Shown: positions 50,549 to 58,316 of the stretch, in pieces
Position numbering within the stretch: position 1 is the first letter of the stretch
How the letters are laid out: every line of letters starts with the position of its first letter
Assembly: GCA_964558665.1 (NCBI GenBank)
Contig: CAZLFA010000011.1
Location: 12,754-76,753 of the forward strand
DNA from: CAZLFA01 sp964558665
GTDB taxonomy: Bacteria; Desulfobacterota; Syntrophia; Syntrophales; PHBD01
Direction: 5' to 3'
Length of the DNA: 64,000 nt
Translations under genes and position numbers: made by a program
Notes under the pieces: model-generated
Told to the model about the DNA's origin: nothing
Databases searched by the model: none
The model's input: the letters and a program-made list of their open reading frames with translations, nothing else

Positions 50549-51652
50549 CTATCGAAATTTTTCCAATATAAAATCGGAGGCTTTGTCACTGCGCATCAAT
50601 ATGCACAAAACCATTCCTTCCCGATATTCTGGAGAATGGAGAAGGTGAACAGATATCTCAATCAGCTTACCTGTCCGGGCGTTTTTATACAGGAAGTAAA
50701 CATATGATGTCTTGCTTTCTCCGAGCAATACCCATTTTCCCAATACCGCTTCGACTTCCTTGAATTGCAAATACTGGCTGTTATAGTCGTTATTTGGATG
50801 AACAGTTACCCTGAAGGAGGGAGGGCAGGTTACTGAATCAATCACTTGTCGGGTCTTGTCATTTGATATCCTTATTTCATATCCGGGGATATTCAACCTG
50901 ATCAACCTGAAGTTATTCTTTGCATTCGTCTCTTCAGTGGCCTTTATTCCAAAATGTTTTTCTATCGCTTCAAGGGTCGGTGTTTCACCGGAGACAATTT
51001 CTGCAATAGGTATTAATATGGATGATATGGGAAATGGTTTTTCCGGTTGTTTATCACGCCTCCCCTCAAAAAAATCTATATCAAATTTGGTTACACCTCT
51101 CCAAATCGCTATTGACAAAACCCTGGCTTCCGGGTCGCTTGGAGGAGTGCTAAGGTGCACAGAGATACCGACCATTTCCTTAGTCTGTGGGTTCTTATGC
51201 AGAAAGAAAGCACGGTCTTCATTGCCATCCTTATCTATACCCGGCACAAATTTCCCCAACACTGCCGAAACTTCCTTGAATTTTAAATAGCGGTTATTTT
51301 GGGGAACGATTTCAACTACGTCCAGAATGTTTTTATATGTCTGAGATAATATTTTATATTCAGGAACCTTCAATCTGAAATACTTCATGGCTTTATATTT
51401 TTTTTCCTTAACAGCTTTAGTTCCAAGATGTTTTTCTATTGCTTCAACAGTTGGCGCTTCACCGGAGATAATTTCTATAATGGGTAGTATTATTGAAGAT
51501 ACAGAACCCACATCTTTGGTTTGCTCCTTATTTGTCCCGGCATTCTCCCCATCTGTTGATGCCTCACCGCATGAAAGCGAGAAGACCTGCAGCGAACAGA
51601 GAAGGATAAAAAAAACTACGATTAGGTTTCCTGAACAGCAATTCCGGTGCAT
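50549..51652 (-). CDS. Putative lipoprotein with two tandem homologous halves, family unknown
   Basis: 367 residues. N-terminal hydrophobic signal ending near SLSC, possibly a lipobox although the -3 residue is not Leu. The mature protein consists of two copies of a unit of about 135 residues: ISGEAPTVEAIEKHLG and VSGETPTLEAIEKHFG; LKFKEVSAVLGKFV and LQFKEVEAVLGKWV; GISVHLSTP and EISVHLLHS. No family was recognised. AT-richer than neighbouring genes. The run of duplicated motifs suggests internal duplication and possible ligand or peptide binding outside the cytoplasmic membrane. Confidence 0.75.
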   Translation of the reverse strand: MHRNCCSGNLIVVFFILLCSLQVFSLSCGEASTDGENAGTNKEQTKDVGSVSSIILPIIEIISGEAPTVEAIEKHLGTKAVKEKKYKAMKYFRLKVPEYKILSQTYKNILDVVEIVPQNNRYLKFKEVSAVLGKFVPGIDKDGNEDRAFFLHKNPQTKEMVGISVHLSTPPSDPEARVLSIAIWRGVTKFDIDFFEGRRDKQPEKPFPISSILIPIAEIVSGETPTLEAIEKHFGIKATEETNAKNNFRLIRLNIPGYEIRISNDKTRQVIDSVTCPPSFRVTVHPNNDYNSQYLQFKEVEAVLGKWVLLGESKTSYVYFLYKNARTGKLIEISVHLLHSPEYREGMVLCILMRSDKASDFILEKFR

Positions 51653-51856
51653 ATATTTCTCCTGTCAATTCCCGGTAACGAGGTTATCTCTAGTGCCCCT
51701 CGCCATATATAACAATCCTCTTTTCAAGCGGAAAAAAATGAAATTCAAAAGGGGGTCTCCCCTGTCCACTTCTCATATCAAGCAGTCTGTGGCTATAAGA
51801 ATGAATCACTACGGTATTGCCTTTTTTAAGATAAACAAAGAATATTAAATCTGCCG

Positions 51857-51925
51857 AAGAGGCTTTCACGCGGCGAATCAAATCTTTTTCTTGTGAAAAA
51901 TATTCTGAGCCGCGGAAAGCCTCTT
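51857..51925. repeat. Dispersed palindrome repeat, copy E (short form)
   Basis: AAGAGGCTTTC and GAAAGCCTCTT are perfect outer arms; inside, GCGGCGAATCAAATCTTTTTC, a TTGT loop and GAAAAATATTCTGAGCCGCG. It is the mirror-orientation counterpart of the 33.1-kb copy, with matching flank words (CCGGGGC/CCCGG...GTCAAAG, GGTATTAC). The rest of the 360-nt gap at 51653-52014 shows no convincing gene. Confidence 0.8.
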
Positions 51926-52014
51926 TGACCGGGGCACTAAAAGGTATTACTTCTTTATAGCTCAATCCGGGATAATGTAATTGACATTCATAATCATCTC
52001 TGCGGGCACTTCAT

Positions 52015-53046
52015 TCAGCTATTTTTGCTCGGCAGATGACGCTTAACAAAGATTATTAAAGATACAAACGTGAATATTCCAAGAGGCAAAAGCCACCACA
52101 TCACTGCAATCACGAACCCGCCATAGATGCTCATCCCTGATTTGGAACCCAGCATCAGCAAATCACCCTGTGTCAATACTCTTGCATACGGATAAAGTGT
52201 ATGCCAAACAAAAGCACCTATGCAAAGCGCTATACCGCATGATAACAATAGACATCTCTCCCCAATTTTTTCGTTAAGATAATCAGCTGCTATCTTTACT
52301 CTGGATTCAAAATCACACGAAAATATTATTGAAAGAAGCAGACCTCCTGACATCGCCACCAGATTCATTACAGCAGCAATGAACTGAGTTGCCGGTACGG
52401 TCGTTCTCCGTCCTGTTTCTTTTACGAGGGGAACGATAGCCGACATTCCATCCGTAAATCCACTGGCCAGTGAATTATCAAGAATATTATCCGGCGTGAA
52501 AACCCCAAGTAAAATCCCCAAAAGTAAATAACTAATTAAAACTGCAAACCATGCTCTAATAAAATATTTTCCCTGAGCAAATATGATGTCCCCTTCCCGA
52601 CACAAGCCAAAATATCTTTTAGCAAAGATCGAAAAAGGTCTCCTGATCGGAACTTTCAATCCATGGGTCAACACTCTTTGCGGAGCCTGTAACACCGTTA
52701 AAGCAAACTTCTCTTCGCTTGAAAATAACGTAAAGCTTACCTCCCTCTCATTTTCAATTTTCAGATCACCAAAAATGCCCATCGTAAACATGCTGAAGAT
52801 TTCTGCCCTGTCCAATACATTAAAGGATTGATCAAGAAGATAAATGGAAAGCGTTTCTTCAAATGGGCAATCATGAGTAAGAAACAGAAGATAGTGATGA
52901 CCACATACAAATTGCGCCTCTAAAATTAGTCCTTTCAAAACAACACCAGTATCAAATCCCTTATGAAATAACCTTGAAGACCAATTTTCTTCAGGATGTT
53001 TTATTTGCCTGAATTTCTGTATACTGAATTCCTCAATCACATACAT
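52015..53046 (-). CDS. Polytopic membrane protein, possible partner of the glycine-zipper protein
   Basis: 343 residues from ATG 53046 (AAAGGAG 9 nt upstream; an open frame extends into the neighbour). The N-terminal 180 residues are soluble, with no recognised domain (FSIQKFRQIKHPEENW; LTHDCPFEE). Four membrane helices follow: WFAVLISYLLLGILLGVF, FIAAVMNLVAMSGGLLLSII, CLLLSCGIALCIGAFVWHTL and FVIAVMWWLLPLGIFTFVSL. No family was recognised. It follows the glycine-zipper gene by 14 nt and could be its immunity protein or a co-acting membrane factor. Confidence 0.72.
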   Translation of the reverse strand: MYVIEEFSIQKFRQIKHPEENWSSRLFHKGFDTGVVLKGLILEAQFVCGHHYLLFLTHDCPFEETLSIYLLDQSFNVLDRAEIFSMFTMGIFGDLKIENEREVSFTLFSSEEKFALTVLQAPQRVLTHGLKVPIRRPFSIFAKRYFGLCREGDIIFAQGKYFIRAWFAVLISYLLLGILLGVFTPDNILDNSLASGFTDGMSAIVPLVKETGRRTTVPATQFIAAVMNLVAMSGGLLLSIIFSCDFESRVKIAADYLNEKIGERCLLLSCGIALCIGAFVWHTLYPYARVLTQGDLLMLGSKSGMSIYGGFVIAVMWWLLPLGIFTFVSLIIFVKRHLPSKNS

Positions 53047-53060
53047 CGTCGTCAACTCCT

Positions 53061-53762
53061 TTAAAGCATCCAGTGAAACCAGGCCTTGGCCCCCGATGCG
53101 CCCAAGGCTCCGCCGATAAAGACTCCTATGGTTACGCAAATGGGTGATGCCGGCCCGCATGCCATGCCAGCAGCCGCCCCTCCGGCTATACCGCCAAGCA
53201 AGCCGCCCCCCAACTCTGCGCCTTCTTCCGCCACTGCCGTTAATTTGTCCTCTGCCGTGGCAACATTGTAAACAATGACACCAACAGTGACAAACATTAT
53301 CGCGCGGCCCAATGAAGATAATCTGCGTGCTAAAATTGTAGTCTCAAGCCTATCCCGCCCGGCACTTTCGATTATTTCCAGATAAACCTTATTTTGCTCA
53401 GGGATGTTTAATTCACTAAAAGATTTGTTAAATTTTTTCATAGCGTATTTTCCTGTAAGCTCGGACATTGATTTACCGGCATATTTTTCTTTCTGAGAAT
53501 ACGCCAGTCCCAGTTCGCTTAAACTCTTTCGCTGGACTTTCATCAATTCGTTTCTGATCATATTGACCTGTTGTGCAGCCTTCTCGATCGACAGTGAGCC
53601 ATTTTGAACCTTCCACTTATATTCATCAGACAGCGCTTTGATATTTCTCATGTACTTACGCCTTACCTGCGGGTCATTGATAAACCTTGTGGAAAAACTC
53701 AAAGCCTCAATCTCCAACTTTCTCAACAAATCTTCGATCTCCCTGTCTTTTTGAGACATCAT
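53061..53762 (-). CDS. Glycine-zipper membrane-insertion protein, candidate pore-forming toxin
   Basis: About 233 residues; two ATGs (53762, 53759) fit GGAGG. The first 135 residues are charged and helical. Then MFVTVGVIVYNVATAEDKL precedes AEEGAELGGGLLGGIAGGAA and GVFIGGALGASGAKAWFHWML. This architecture (conserved hydrophobic YN.ATAEDK segment followed by a Gly-zipper hairpin with a CGPxxPxC signature) is seen in putative colicin-like or T6SS/CDI pore-forming effectors, from family knowledge. No secretion signal was seen. It lies 2.5 kb from the T6SS cargo module; function is inferred. Confidence 0.6.
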   Translation of the reverse strand: MMSQKDREIEDLLRKLEIEALSFSTRFINDPQVRRKYMRNIKALSDEYKWKVQNGSLSIEKAAQQVNMIRNELMKVQRKSLSELGLAYSQKEKYAGKSMSELTGKYAMKKFNKSFSELNIPEQNKVYLEIIESAGRDRLETTILARRLSSLGRAIMFVTVGVIVYNVATAEDKLTAVAEEGAELGGGLLGGIAGGAAAGMACGPASPICVTIGVFIGGALGASGAKAWFHWML

Positions 53763-54053
53763 CAAATCCTCCTTTTTTCAAATCAATAGAAAGCACTAAA
53801 TTCTTTCGACTACTCGCTTCGGGACGCGGACACAGCAAAAAAACATTCAGAAATCCTGCGATAACTTACTGTGTGAATATCCGGTGATTTGAACGGAGAA
53901 GATTTGATGGTAGAAATAAGTAAGGATGATTTTATTTAGCCTGGGACGTACATCAGGTCAACCCTCAAAAAACACCTGAAAAATACCCTGATTATTTAAG
54001 GGTTGAAAACCTGATCGGGAATCCCGGTAAAAACACAAAGGGTTCTCAGGCGG

Positions 54054-54398
54054 AAAGATGCTGAGAACCTGCTTCACCATTCAGAAAGCGGCAGCCAGTA
54101 TTGTTCCCAGGATTACGGCTTATTGCTCAGCAGCTATGGCGTCAAGATATCCATGAGTCGGAAAGGAAACTGCTATGATAATGCACCTATGGAAAGCTTC
54201 TGGGGAAAACTGAAAAGTGAAATGATTCATCACTGTCGATTTGCAACAAGGAAGCAGGCTATACAGGCAATAACTGAATACATAGAGATTTTCTATAATC
54301 GTCAACGACGGCTGGCCAGGCTCAACTATCTTTCACCTGCTACTTTTGAACAGGTGTATTATGAAAAGCTTCAACAAGAAAAATTACTCGCAGCATGA
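54054..54398 (+). pseudogene. IS3-family transposase (OrfB) C-terminal remnant
   Basis: Only the C-terminal third of an integrase-type transposase remains. The frame reads AENLLHHSESGSQYCSQDYG (before an in-frame start at 54123) and then SMSRKGNCYDNAPMESFWGK, KSEMIHHCRF and EYIEIFYNRQRR, the last with the catalytic Glu region. The 5' part including OrfA and the left end is missing, so it is inactive. A right inverted end follows. Confidence 0.85.
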
Positions 54399-54407
54399 AA
54401 GATTTGG

Positions 54408-54432
54408 TGTCCACTATTGACAACCGGGGACA
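54408..54432. mobile_element. Right terminal end of the IS3-family remnant
   Basis: GTGTCCACTATTGACAACCG and GGGACA follow the transposase stop by 9 nt, in the position and style of an IS3-type right inverted repeat. The matching left end was not found in the window. Confidence 0.5.
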
Positions 54433-54564
54433 GGCATTAATGGCGGAGAATTGACATGATCGAGAGGAAGCTATACGTACCCGTTCTCACCGAAGAAGTT
54501 ATTTTTAGAATGTGCGTGCTTCTGACCGTCTTTTCGGCTTGTAATCTCGATCATTTCTAAAGCT

Positions 54565-54969
54565 TTAGTCAGCGAACAGAGATTCAAAATTGCGTGGATT
54601 AACGATAATTATGTTCTTATACTTTTTCAGAACAAGCAGATCTTCGTCGCCAGTAACGATATAATCAGCAGTCGCATCGACAGCGCAGGCAATAATCTTA
54701 TCATCAGTTTTATCCCTGCAAATGCTTGGAATGCTACTAAGCTCACTTCGTATTTCAGATGCCGCTTCCGAAACGATTTCTATGATTTCAGCAACCTCAA
54801 CAAGTGAAAGTTTGAACTTTTTTGTAAGGACACCTTTAAATTCCCCAATTATATCATCACAAAGAATAAGACTGAAAACATGCTTACGGGCTTTTGACAG
54901 AAGTCCGGAACAAACCCCTTCTGTCAAAAAAGCAGCAATAAGAATATTTGTATCAAATACCGCTCTCAC
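54565..54969 (-). CDS. PIN-domain toxin (VapC/COG1569 type)
   Basis: 134 residues. PIN ribonuclease fold with acidic residues in VFDTNILIAAF (Asp6), CDDIIGEFKG, DKTDDKIIACAVDATADY and TGDEDLL. Cleaves RNA, probably tRNA or mRNA, when freed from its antitoxin. It overlaps the RHH antitoxin gene by 4 nt (ATGA). In an AT-rich accessory stretch beside a transposase remnant, which is consistent with horizontal acquisition. Confidence 0.9.
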   Translation of the reverse strand: MRAVFDTNILIAAFLTEGVCSGLLSKARKHVFSLILCDDIIGEFKGVLTKKFKLSLVEVAEIIEIVSEAASEIRSELSSIPSICRDKTDDKIIACAVDATADYIVTGDEDLLVLKKYKNIIIVNPRNFESLFAD

Positions 54970-55184
54970 GACATTGCCTTAAAAACATCGTCATCCGTGA
55001 CAAAGCCGGCTGCTTTCGCCTTGGGGATGAGACGTTTCTTCATACGGCGGAATCTTTTCTCCCACAAAAACTCCCCCAGGGATTCTTTCACGATGTCACT
55101 TTTATTTCTCCCTGTTTCCTTAGCAAGGGAATCGAGTTCGGTGGCCATTTTCTCAGGCAGACTAACAGACAGCACACTTCTCAT
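54966..55184 (-). CDS. Ribbon-helix-helix antitoxin
   Basis: 72 residues. N-terminal RHH: SVLSVSLPEKMATELDSLAK and TGRNKSDIVKESL, with a basic C-terminal tail that likely binds the toxin. DNA-binding repressor of its own operon and antidote of the PIN toxin. AGGAGG lies 6 nt upstream of ATG 55184. The direct repeats just upstream are the likely operator. Confidence 0.9.
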   Translation of the reverse strand: MRSVLSVSLPEKMATELDSLAKETGRNKSDIVKESLGEFLWEKRFRRMKKRLIPKAKAAGFVTDDDVFKAMS

Positions 55185-55195
55185 AACGCACCTCC

Positions 55196-55214
55196 TATAC
55201 TACAATACACTACA
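55196..55214 (-). promoter_or_regulatory. Tandem operator-like repeats before the toxin-antitoxin operon
   Basis: On the minus strand TGTAGTGTA and TGTAGTATA are direct repeats at a 10-nt pitch, 7-25 nt before the antitoxin ribosome site. RHH proteins bind such tandem sites. Confidence 0.5.
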
Positions 55215-55408
55215 GCAACAAAAGATTCAAGTTGAATAAGATCGATGATAACTATTCGTAATCTAACATGAATGGCAGATAGTTGACATGTTCGACTTCA
55301 GGAAGCTGTCCATTGCCGAAAACATTACTTGGTGCAGACATTTGTTCCGCTCGGCCAGGGGGCTGGAGATAGCCTTCTTACTGCTCATGTCTGTAACACT
55401 TTGCTTCT

Positions 55409-55810
55409 CTATTTGACCTTCAATTTAACACTGCCTCTGTCGCGTCCAGGTTCAACCCATCGTCCATCGAGAGAACCGCCTTCAATTATCATGGCATATT
55501 CACAGTTTAAATGAGCGCCGCCTTTTTTGATATAAGACACTTCCTTAAAAGTGAATGTATTCCCAATTAACCTTCCTTCAATACGATGAATAGAATTAAG
55601 GGATGGCCAGGAAACTTCTCCTGCAAAGCGTCCATTTGCATTGTCTATAGATACGATCTTAACAACCATTGGGAATTTTTTATTACTTTTATCCAAAATA
55701 AAACCTTCAAGGACAGTACCTGTAGAAATGGTACTTTGGGCATATGCAAGAACAACCACAAGAAACATGCTTGTAAATACCAGCGATACACATTGACAAA
55801 ATCTTCTCAT
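55409..55810 (-). CDS. Exported hypothetical protein
   Basis: 133 residues. N-terminal signal peptide (CVSLVFTSMFLVVVLAYA before QSTIS). The mature part is beta-rich: FILDKSNKKFPMVVKIVSID, AGEVSWPSLNS, EGRLIGNTFTFKEV and EGGSLDGRWVEPG. This repeating G-N/D-x-F pattern resembles small lipocalin-like or sugar-binding beta barrels, but no family was recognised. Isolated gene between the toxin-antitoxin pair and the T6SS cargo module. Confidence 0.7.
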   Translation of the reverse strand: MRRFCQCVSLVFTSMFLVVVLAYAQSTISTGTVLEGFILDKSNKKFPMVVKIVSIDNANGRFAGEVSWPSLNSIHRIEGRLIGNTFTFKEVSYIKKGGAHLNCEYAMIIEGGSLDGRWVEPGRDRGSVKLKVK

Positions 55811-56176
55811 ACTTTACCTCCGCTTTCATTATTATTCATTATCTCAATATGACATAAACAAACCTGAACGCCAATAGAAATCTCCGATAAGGGTGAAAAA
55901 TAGGTTTGTGAATCTTTCAGGAAGGCTTTGACGGACATCAAGCGCTCATATGGGCAATTTTCAATATCATGTATCCGCAGGATATTTCCCGGATGAGCAG
56001 GCGGTCTTTTCGTTTTCTCAGATAAGGATTCTCTTTAGTGACAGGCTTCAATGTTTACGCTACGCTTATATATCAGCATCATGAAAAGTCGACTTCAAAA
56101 TTATACACATTTCAACCCGGGTTCTCGTCTCATGATGATCATGATCCGCTGAATCAACTACGCAAGAGGAACTCTG
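55811..56176. other. Gene-free gap
   Basis: 366 nt with no convincing coding frame, RNA gene or repeat. It is where the AT-rich accessory stretch meets the T6SS module. Confidence 0.6.
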
Positions 56177-56953
56177 TCAGCAAAGAGAGATAATGCTCAC
56201 CTCGGTATCTTCAGTTTCGGCATAGGGTCCGAATATGATCTTTTCCGGCGCTCCCTGGACACGCACATAATAGGAAGACCCGTCATCGAGGCGGTTCTGC
56301 ACAGCCCATGCGGTAAACTCGTCCTCGCCAACGCTAACCTTCATCCCCTTGACGGGATATTCCAGCACGCATCGCTCGGGAATGCTCCTGGCGGGACCTA
56401 TGCCGTGCACGTCTATATCCGCGCCGCACACTCCAAAAAGGGCTCCTCCCCACTGCATGCCCTTGGCCGGTCCGACCTCAAACCACAGTCCGATCCCTTC
56501 CAGTGCATGAAGATTGAGATGGTAAGGCACGTCCACCGGCTTGACCGGCATGTTGGCCGCGGCGACAATCTTCGGCCCCAGAGTTGCGCTCGCCGCGGGG
56601 AAGATATCCGCCCCTTTCAGGGGAAGAGGAAGCAAATCCGCGGTCAGTTCACCGGCAACCGGAAGAATAAAAACTGGGAAGCCCATTCCTTTCAAGGATT
56701 GGAGAGAGATGGACAAAAGCGAAAGTCCTTTGCGGATCGAGTCTTCCTTGAAGCGTTCAACAGATCCCATGATGATCCAGAGCGCTGTATCCTTACTCTT
56801 CATCTCCTCAATGGCGCTGCTCCAGGCCATCCGTTTAAGGTCATCAACCCAGAAATGCCCGCCGGCGTCGAGGCCGTAGGTTTTCATCGTGGCCATCAGT
56901 TTCTGAACAGCCGCGGGATCCTTGTCCAGAGCGGTAATCCATACTTTTTTCAT
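56177..56953 (-). CDS. Conserved hypothetical protein of the T6SS cargo module
   Basis: 258 residues. Start ATG 56953 has GGGAG 8 nt upstream. The N-terminal half resembles a Rossmann-like sheet (KKVWITALDKDPAAVQKLM, ALWIIMGSVERFKEDSIRKG, VFILPVAGE); the C-terminal half is beta-rich (GGALFGVCGADIDVHG, GEDEFTAWAVQNRLDDG). No family was recognised. Being last in the DUF2169/DUF3540/DUF4150 series suggests an adaptor or effector-handling role; that is inference from context only. Confidence 0.72.
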   Translation of the reverse strand: MKKVWITALDKDPAAVQKLMATMKTYGLDAGGHFWVDDLKRMAWSSAIEEMKSKDTALWIIMGSVERFKEDSIRKGLSLLSISLQSLKGMGFPVFILPVAGELTADLLPLPLKGADIFPAASATLGPKIVAAANMPVKPVDVPYHLNLHALEGIGLWFEVGPAKGMQWGGALFGVCGADIDVHGIGPARSIPERCVLEYPVKGMKVSVGEDEFTAWAVQNRLDDGSSYYVRVQGAPEKIIFGPYAETEDTEVSIISLC

Positions 56954-56991
56954 AGTGATCTCCCTTTGCTGTTAGCGATCAGTTTTTCTTC

Positions 56992-57396
56992 TTATCCGAG
57001 CACCAGCACCGTCACCTGGCTGGGCGCCAGCGACACTCCGGGGCAGTTCATGCTCAGTCCGTTGTGGCCGGTGATGCTGGTCATCCTCTGGGCCGGGGCG
57101 CCTTCTTTAAGAACGGTAATACTGCCGAGGATGTGTTCCTGAGGCCCCATGACAAGGCCGGAGGCGACACCCATGTTGACACCGGCATTATCCCCGTTAC
57201 TCAGCAATGTCTGCGACATCTGATTCAGCGACGGCATGCAGTCGGTCAGCACCGTCAGTGCCGTAGTTGCGGGGTTTGCAGTTGCCCCCGTGGAAATGTT
57301 CGGATATGGAATCGGCACCGGACCCACCGGCGTCGGCGTGTTGCACACATCAGGAAAGCCGAGGCTCATTCCCCCCATCATTGTCGATTGAAACAT
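56992..57396 (-). CDS. DUF4150/PAAR-like spike-tip protein
   Basis: 134 residues. The pattern SLGFPDVCNTPTPVGPVPIP followed by NPATTALTVLTDCMPSLNQM and SGLVMGPQEHILGS with TSITGHNGLSMNCPG matches DUF4150 proteins, PAAR-like caps that sit on the T6SS VgrG spike. The cysteine and proline spacing supports a beta-helix tip with bound metal. AAAGGAGG lies 6 nt upstream of ATG 57396. Precedes the 258-residue protein by 38 nt. Confidence 0.88.
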   Translation of the reverse strand: MFQSTMMGGMSLGFPDVCNTPTPVGPVPIPYPNISTGATANPATTALTVLTDCMPSLNQMSQTLLSNGDNAGVNMGVASGLVMGPQEHILGSITVLKEGAPAQRMTSITGHNGLSMNCPGVSLAPSQVTVLVLG

Positions 57397-57407
57397 GCTA
57401 TCCTCCT

Positions 57408-58058
57408 TTACCCCAGATGAATCTGTTCTGCGTCGATCTTGATATGTCCTTCCGCCACATGCATGGTATTCTTTGTCTGCATGGTGAGCGTTCCGTCCAC
57501 GAGCATCCTCGTCGAAGCGGACTGTATCTCATCATGTTCTTCCACGTAACGGTAGGAAGAGGTCACCCTCTGCACCACGCGGCGGAAAATCGAATCCACC
57601 GCATCGGCGATCATCTTCATCTTCTCGATCTGTGAATGGAAAAGCCTTCCGGCATACGACATCTTTTCGATCCGGGCATTTCCTTCAAGCGCATCAATCT
57701 CGATCTGCTTTGATGCCATCGCCATTGTTTCCCGGGCTGAGAAAGAGATCGAGTCATCGGCCGTCAGGCGGAAGCCGCCGTTTTTCACCTGCATGTCAAC
57801 CTGTCCGTCAAACTGAAGAGTCCTCGCCTGCTGTTCACCGGGCCTTTCCAAAATGGAGAGAATAAAGACCTTGCCGCTGTCCATGGACAGCAACACAACA
57901 TCCCCCTTCTCCGGCTTGACAATACAGCTTACCGCGAGCAAGGCTTCCCGACACGCCGTATCGACAAGCACCAGAAACCCTCCTTCTCTTGCCGCTGCAA
58001 CAATGCCGTATTCCAGGACAGGCTGCGCATATTCTTTTTTCTCGGCCAGATTATCCAT
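57408..58058 (-). CDS. DUF3540 protein
   Basis: 216 residues. N-terminal OB-like part (ALLAVSCIVKPEKGDVVLL), then repeated beta elements (FDGQVDMQVKNGGFRLTADD, SISFSARETMAMASKQIEID, LTMQTKNTMHVAEGHIKIDA) resembling the VgrG gp5-like beta-helix. DUF3540 proteins occur with DUF2169 and DUF4150 in T6SS-associated loci, perhaps replacing or completing the spike. GGAGGAG lies 7 nt upstream of ATG 58058. Starts 11 nt before the DUF4150 gene in the same direction. Confidence 0.85.
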   Translation of the reverse strand: MDNLAEKKEYAQPVLEYGIVAAAREGGFLVLVDTACREALLAVSCIVKPEKGDVVLLSMDSGKVFILSILERPGEQQARTLQFDGQVDMQVKNGGFRLTADDSISFSARETMAMASKQIEIDALEGNARIEKMSYAGRLFHSQIEKMKMIADAVDSIFRRVVQRVTSSYRYVEEHDEIQSASTRMLVDGTLTMQTKNTMHVAEGHIKIDAEQIHLG

Positions 58059-58106
58059 GATATCTCCTCCAAATTATTACTTCTATTTTTTTCTTTAATT
58101 CTTAAC

Positions 58107-58275
58107 GGCTTTGCATAACTTGCGTAAAGGGATTGCAAGAGGCGAATCAAATATTTTTTCTGCAAAAAGCAATTGGTAAAATACCTTCGCCGAACATACG
58201 TTATTGCTGCTGTTGCTGCCAAAACAGAAAAAATATTCTGAGCCTCGAAAATCCATTTACGCAGGTCAAAGAGCC
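58107..58275. repeat. Dispersed palindrome repeat, copy F (long form)
   Basis: Outer arms GGCTTTGCATAACTTGCGTAA and TTTACGCAGGTCAAAGAGCC pair with small bulges; the core halves are GAGGCGAATCAAATATTTTTT and AGAAAAAATATTCTGAGCCTC. The centre (ATTGGTAA...GCTGCTGTTGCTGC) matches copy A at 18.9 kb in the same orientation. It separates the two transcription blocks of the T6SS module. Confidence 0.78.
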
Positions 58276-58316
58276 TTGTCCAAAACATTCTGTTAACAGT
58301 TCAACAACAGTCGTTG

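Noticed and set aside
51690..51965. A 91-residue reading frame on the minus strand
   Set aside because: It runs through the palindrome repeat at 51.9 kb, has no good ribosome site and no recognisable protein features.
54060..54420. A working IS3 transposase
   Set aside because: Only the C-terminal third of OrfB is present, with no OrfA and no left end.
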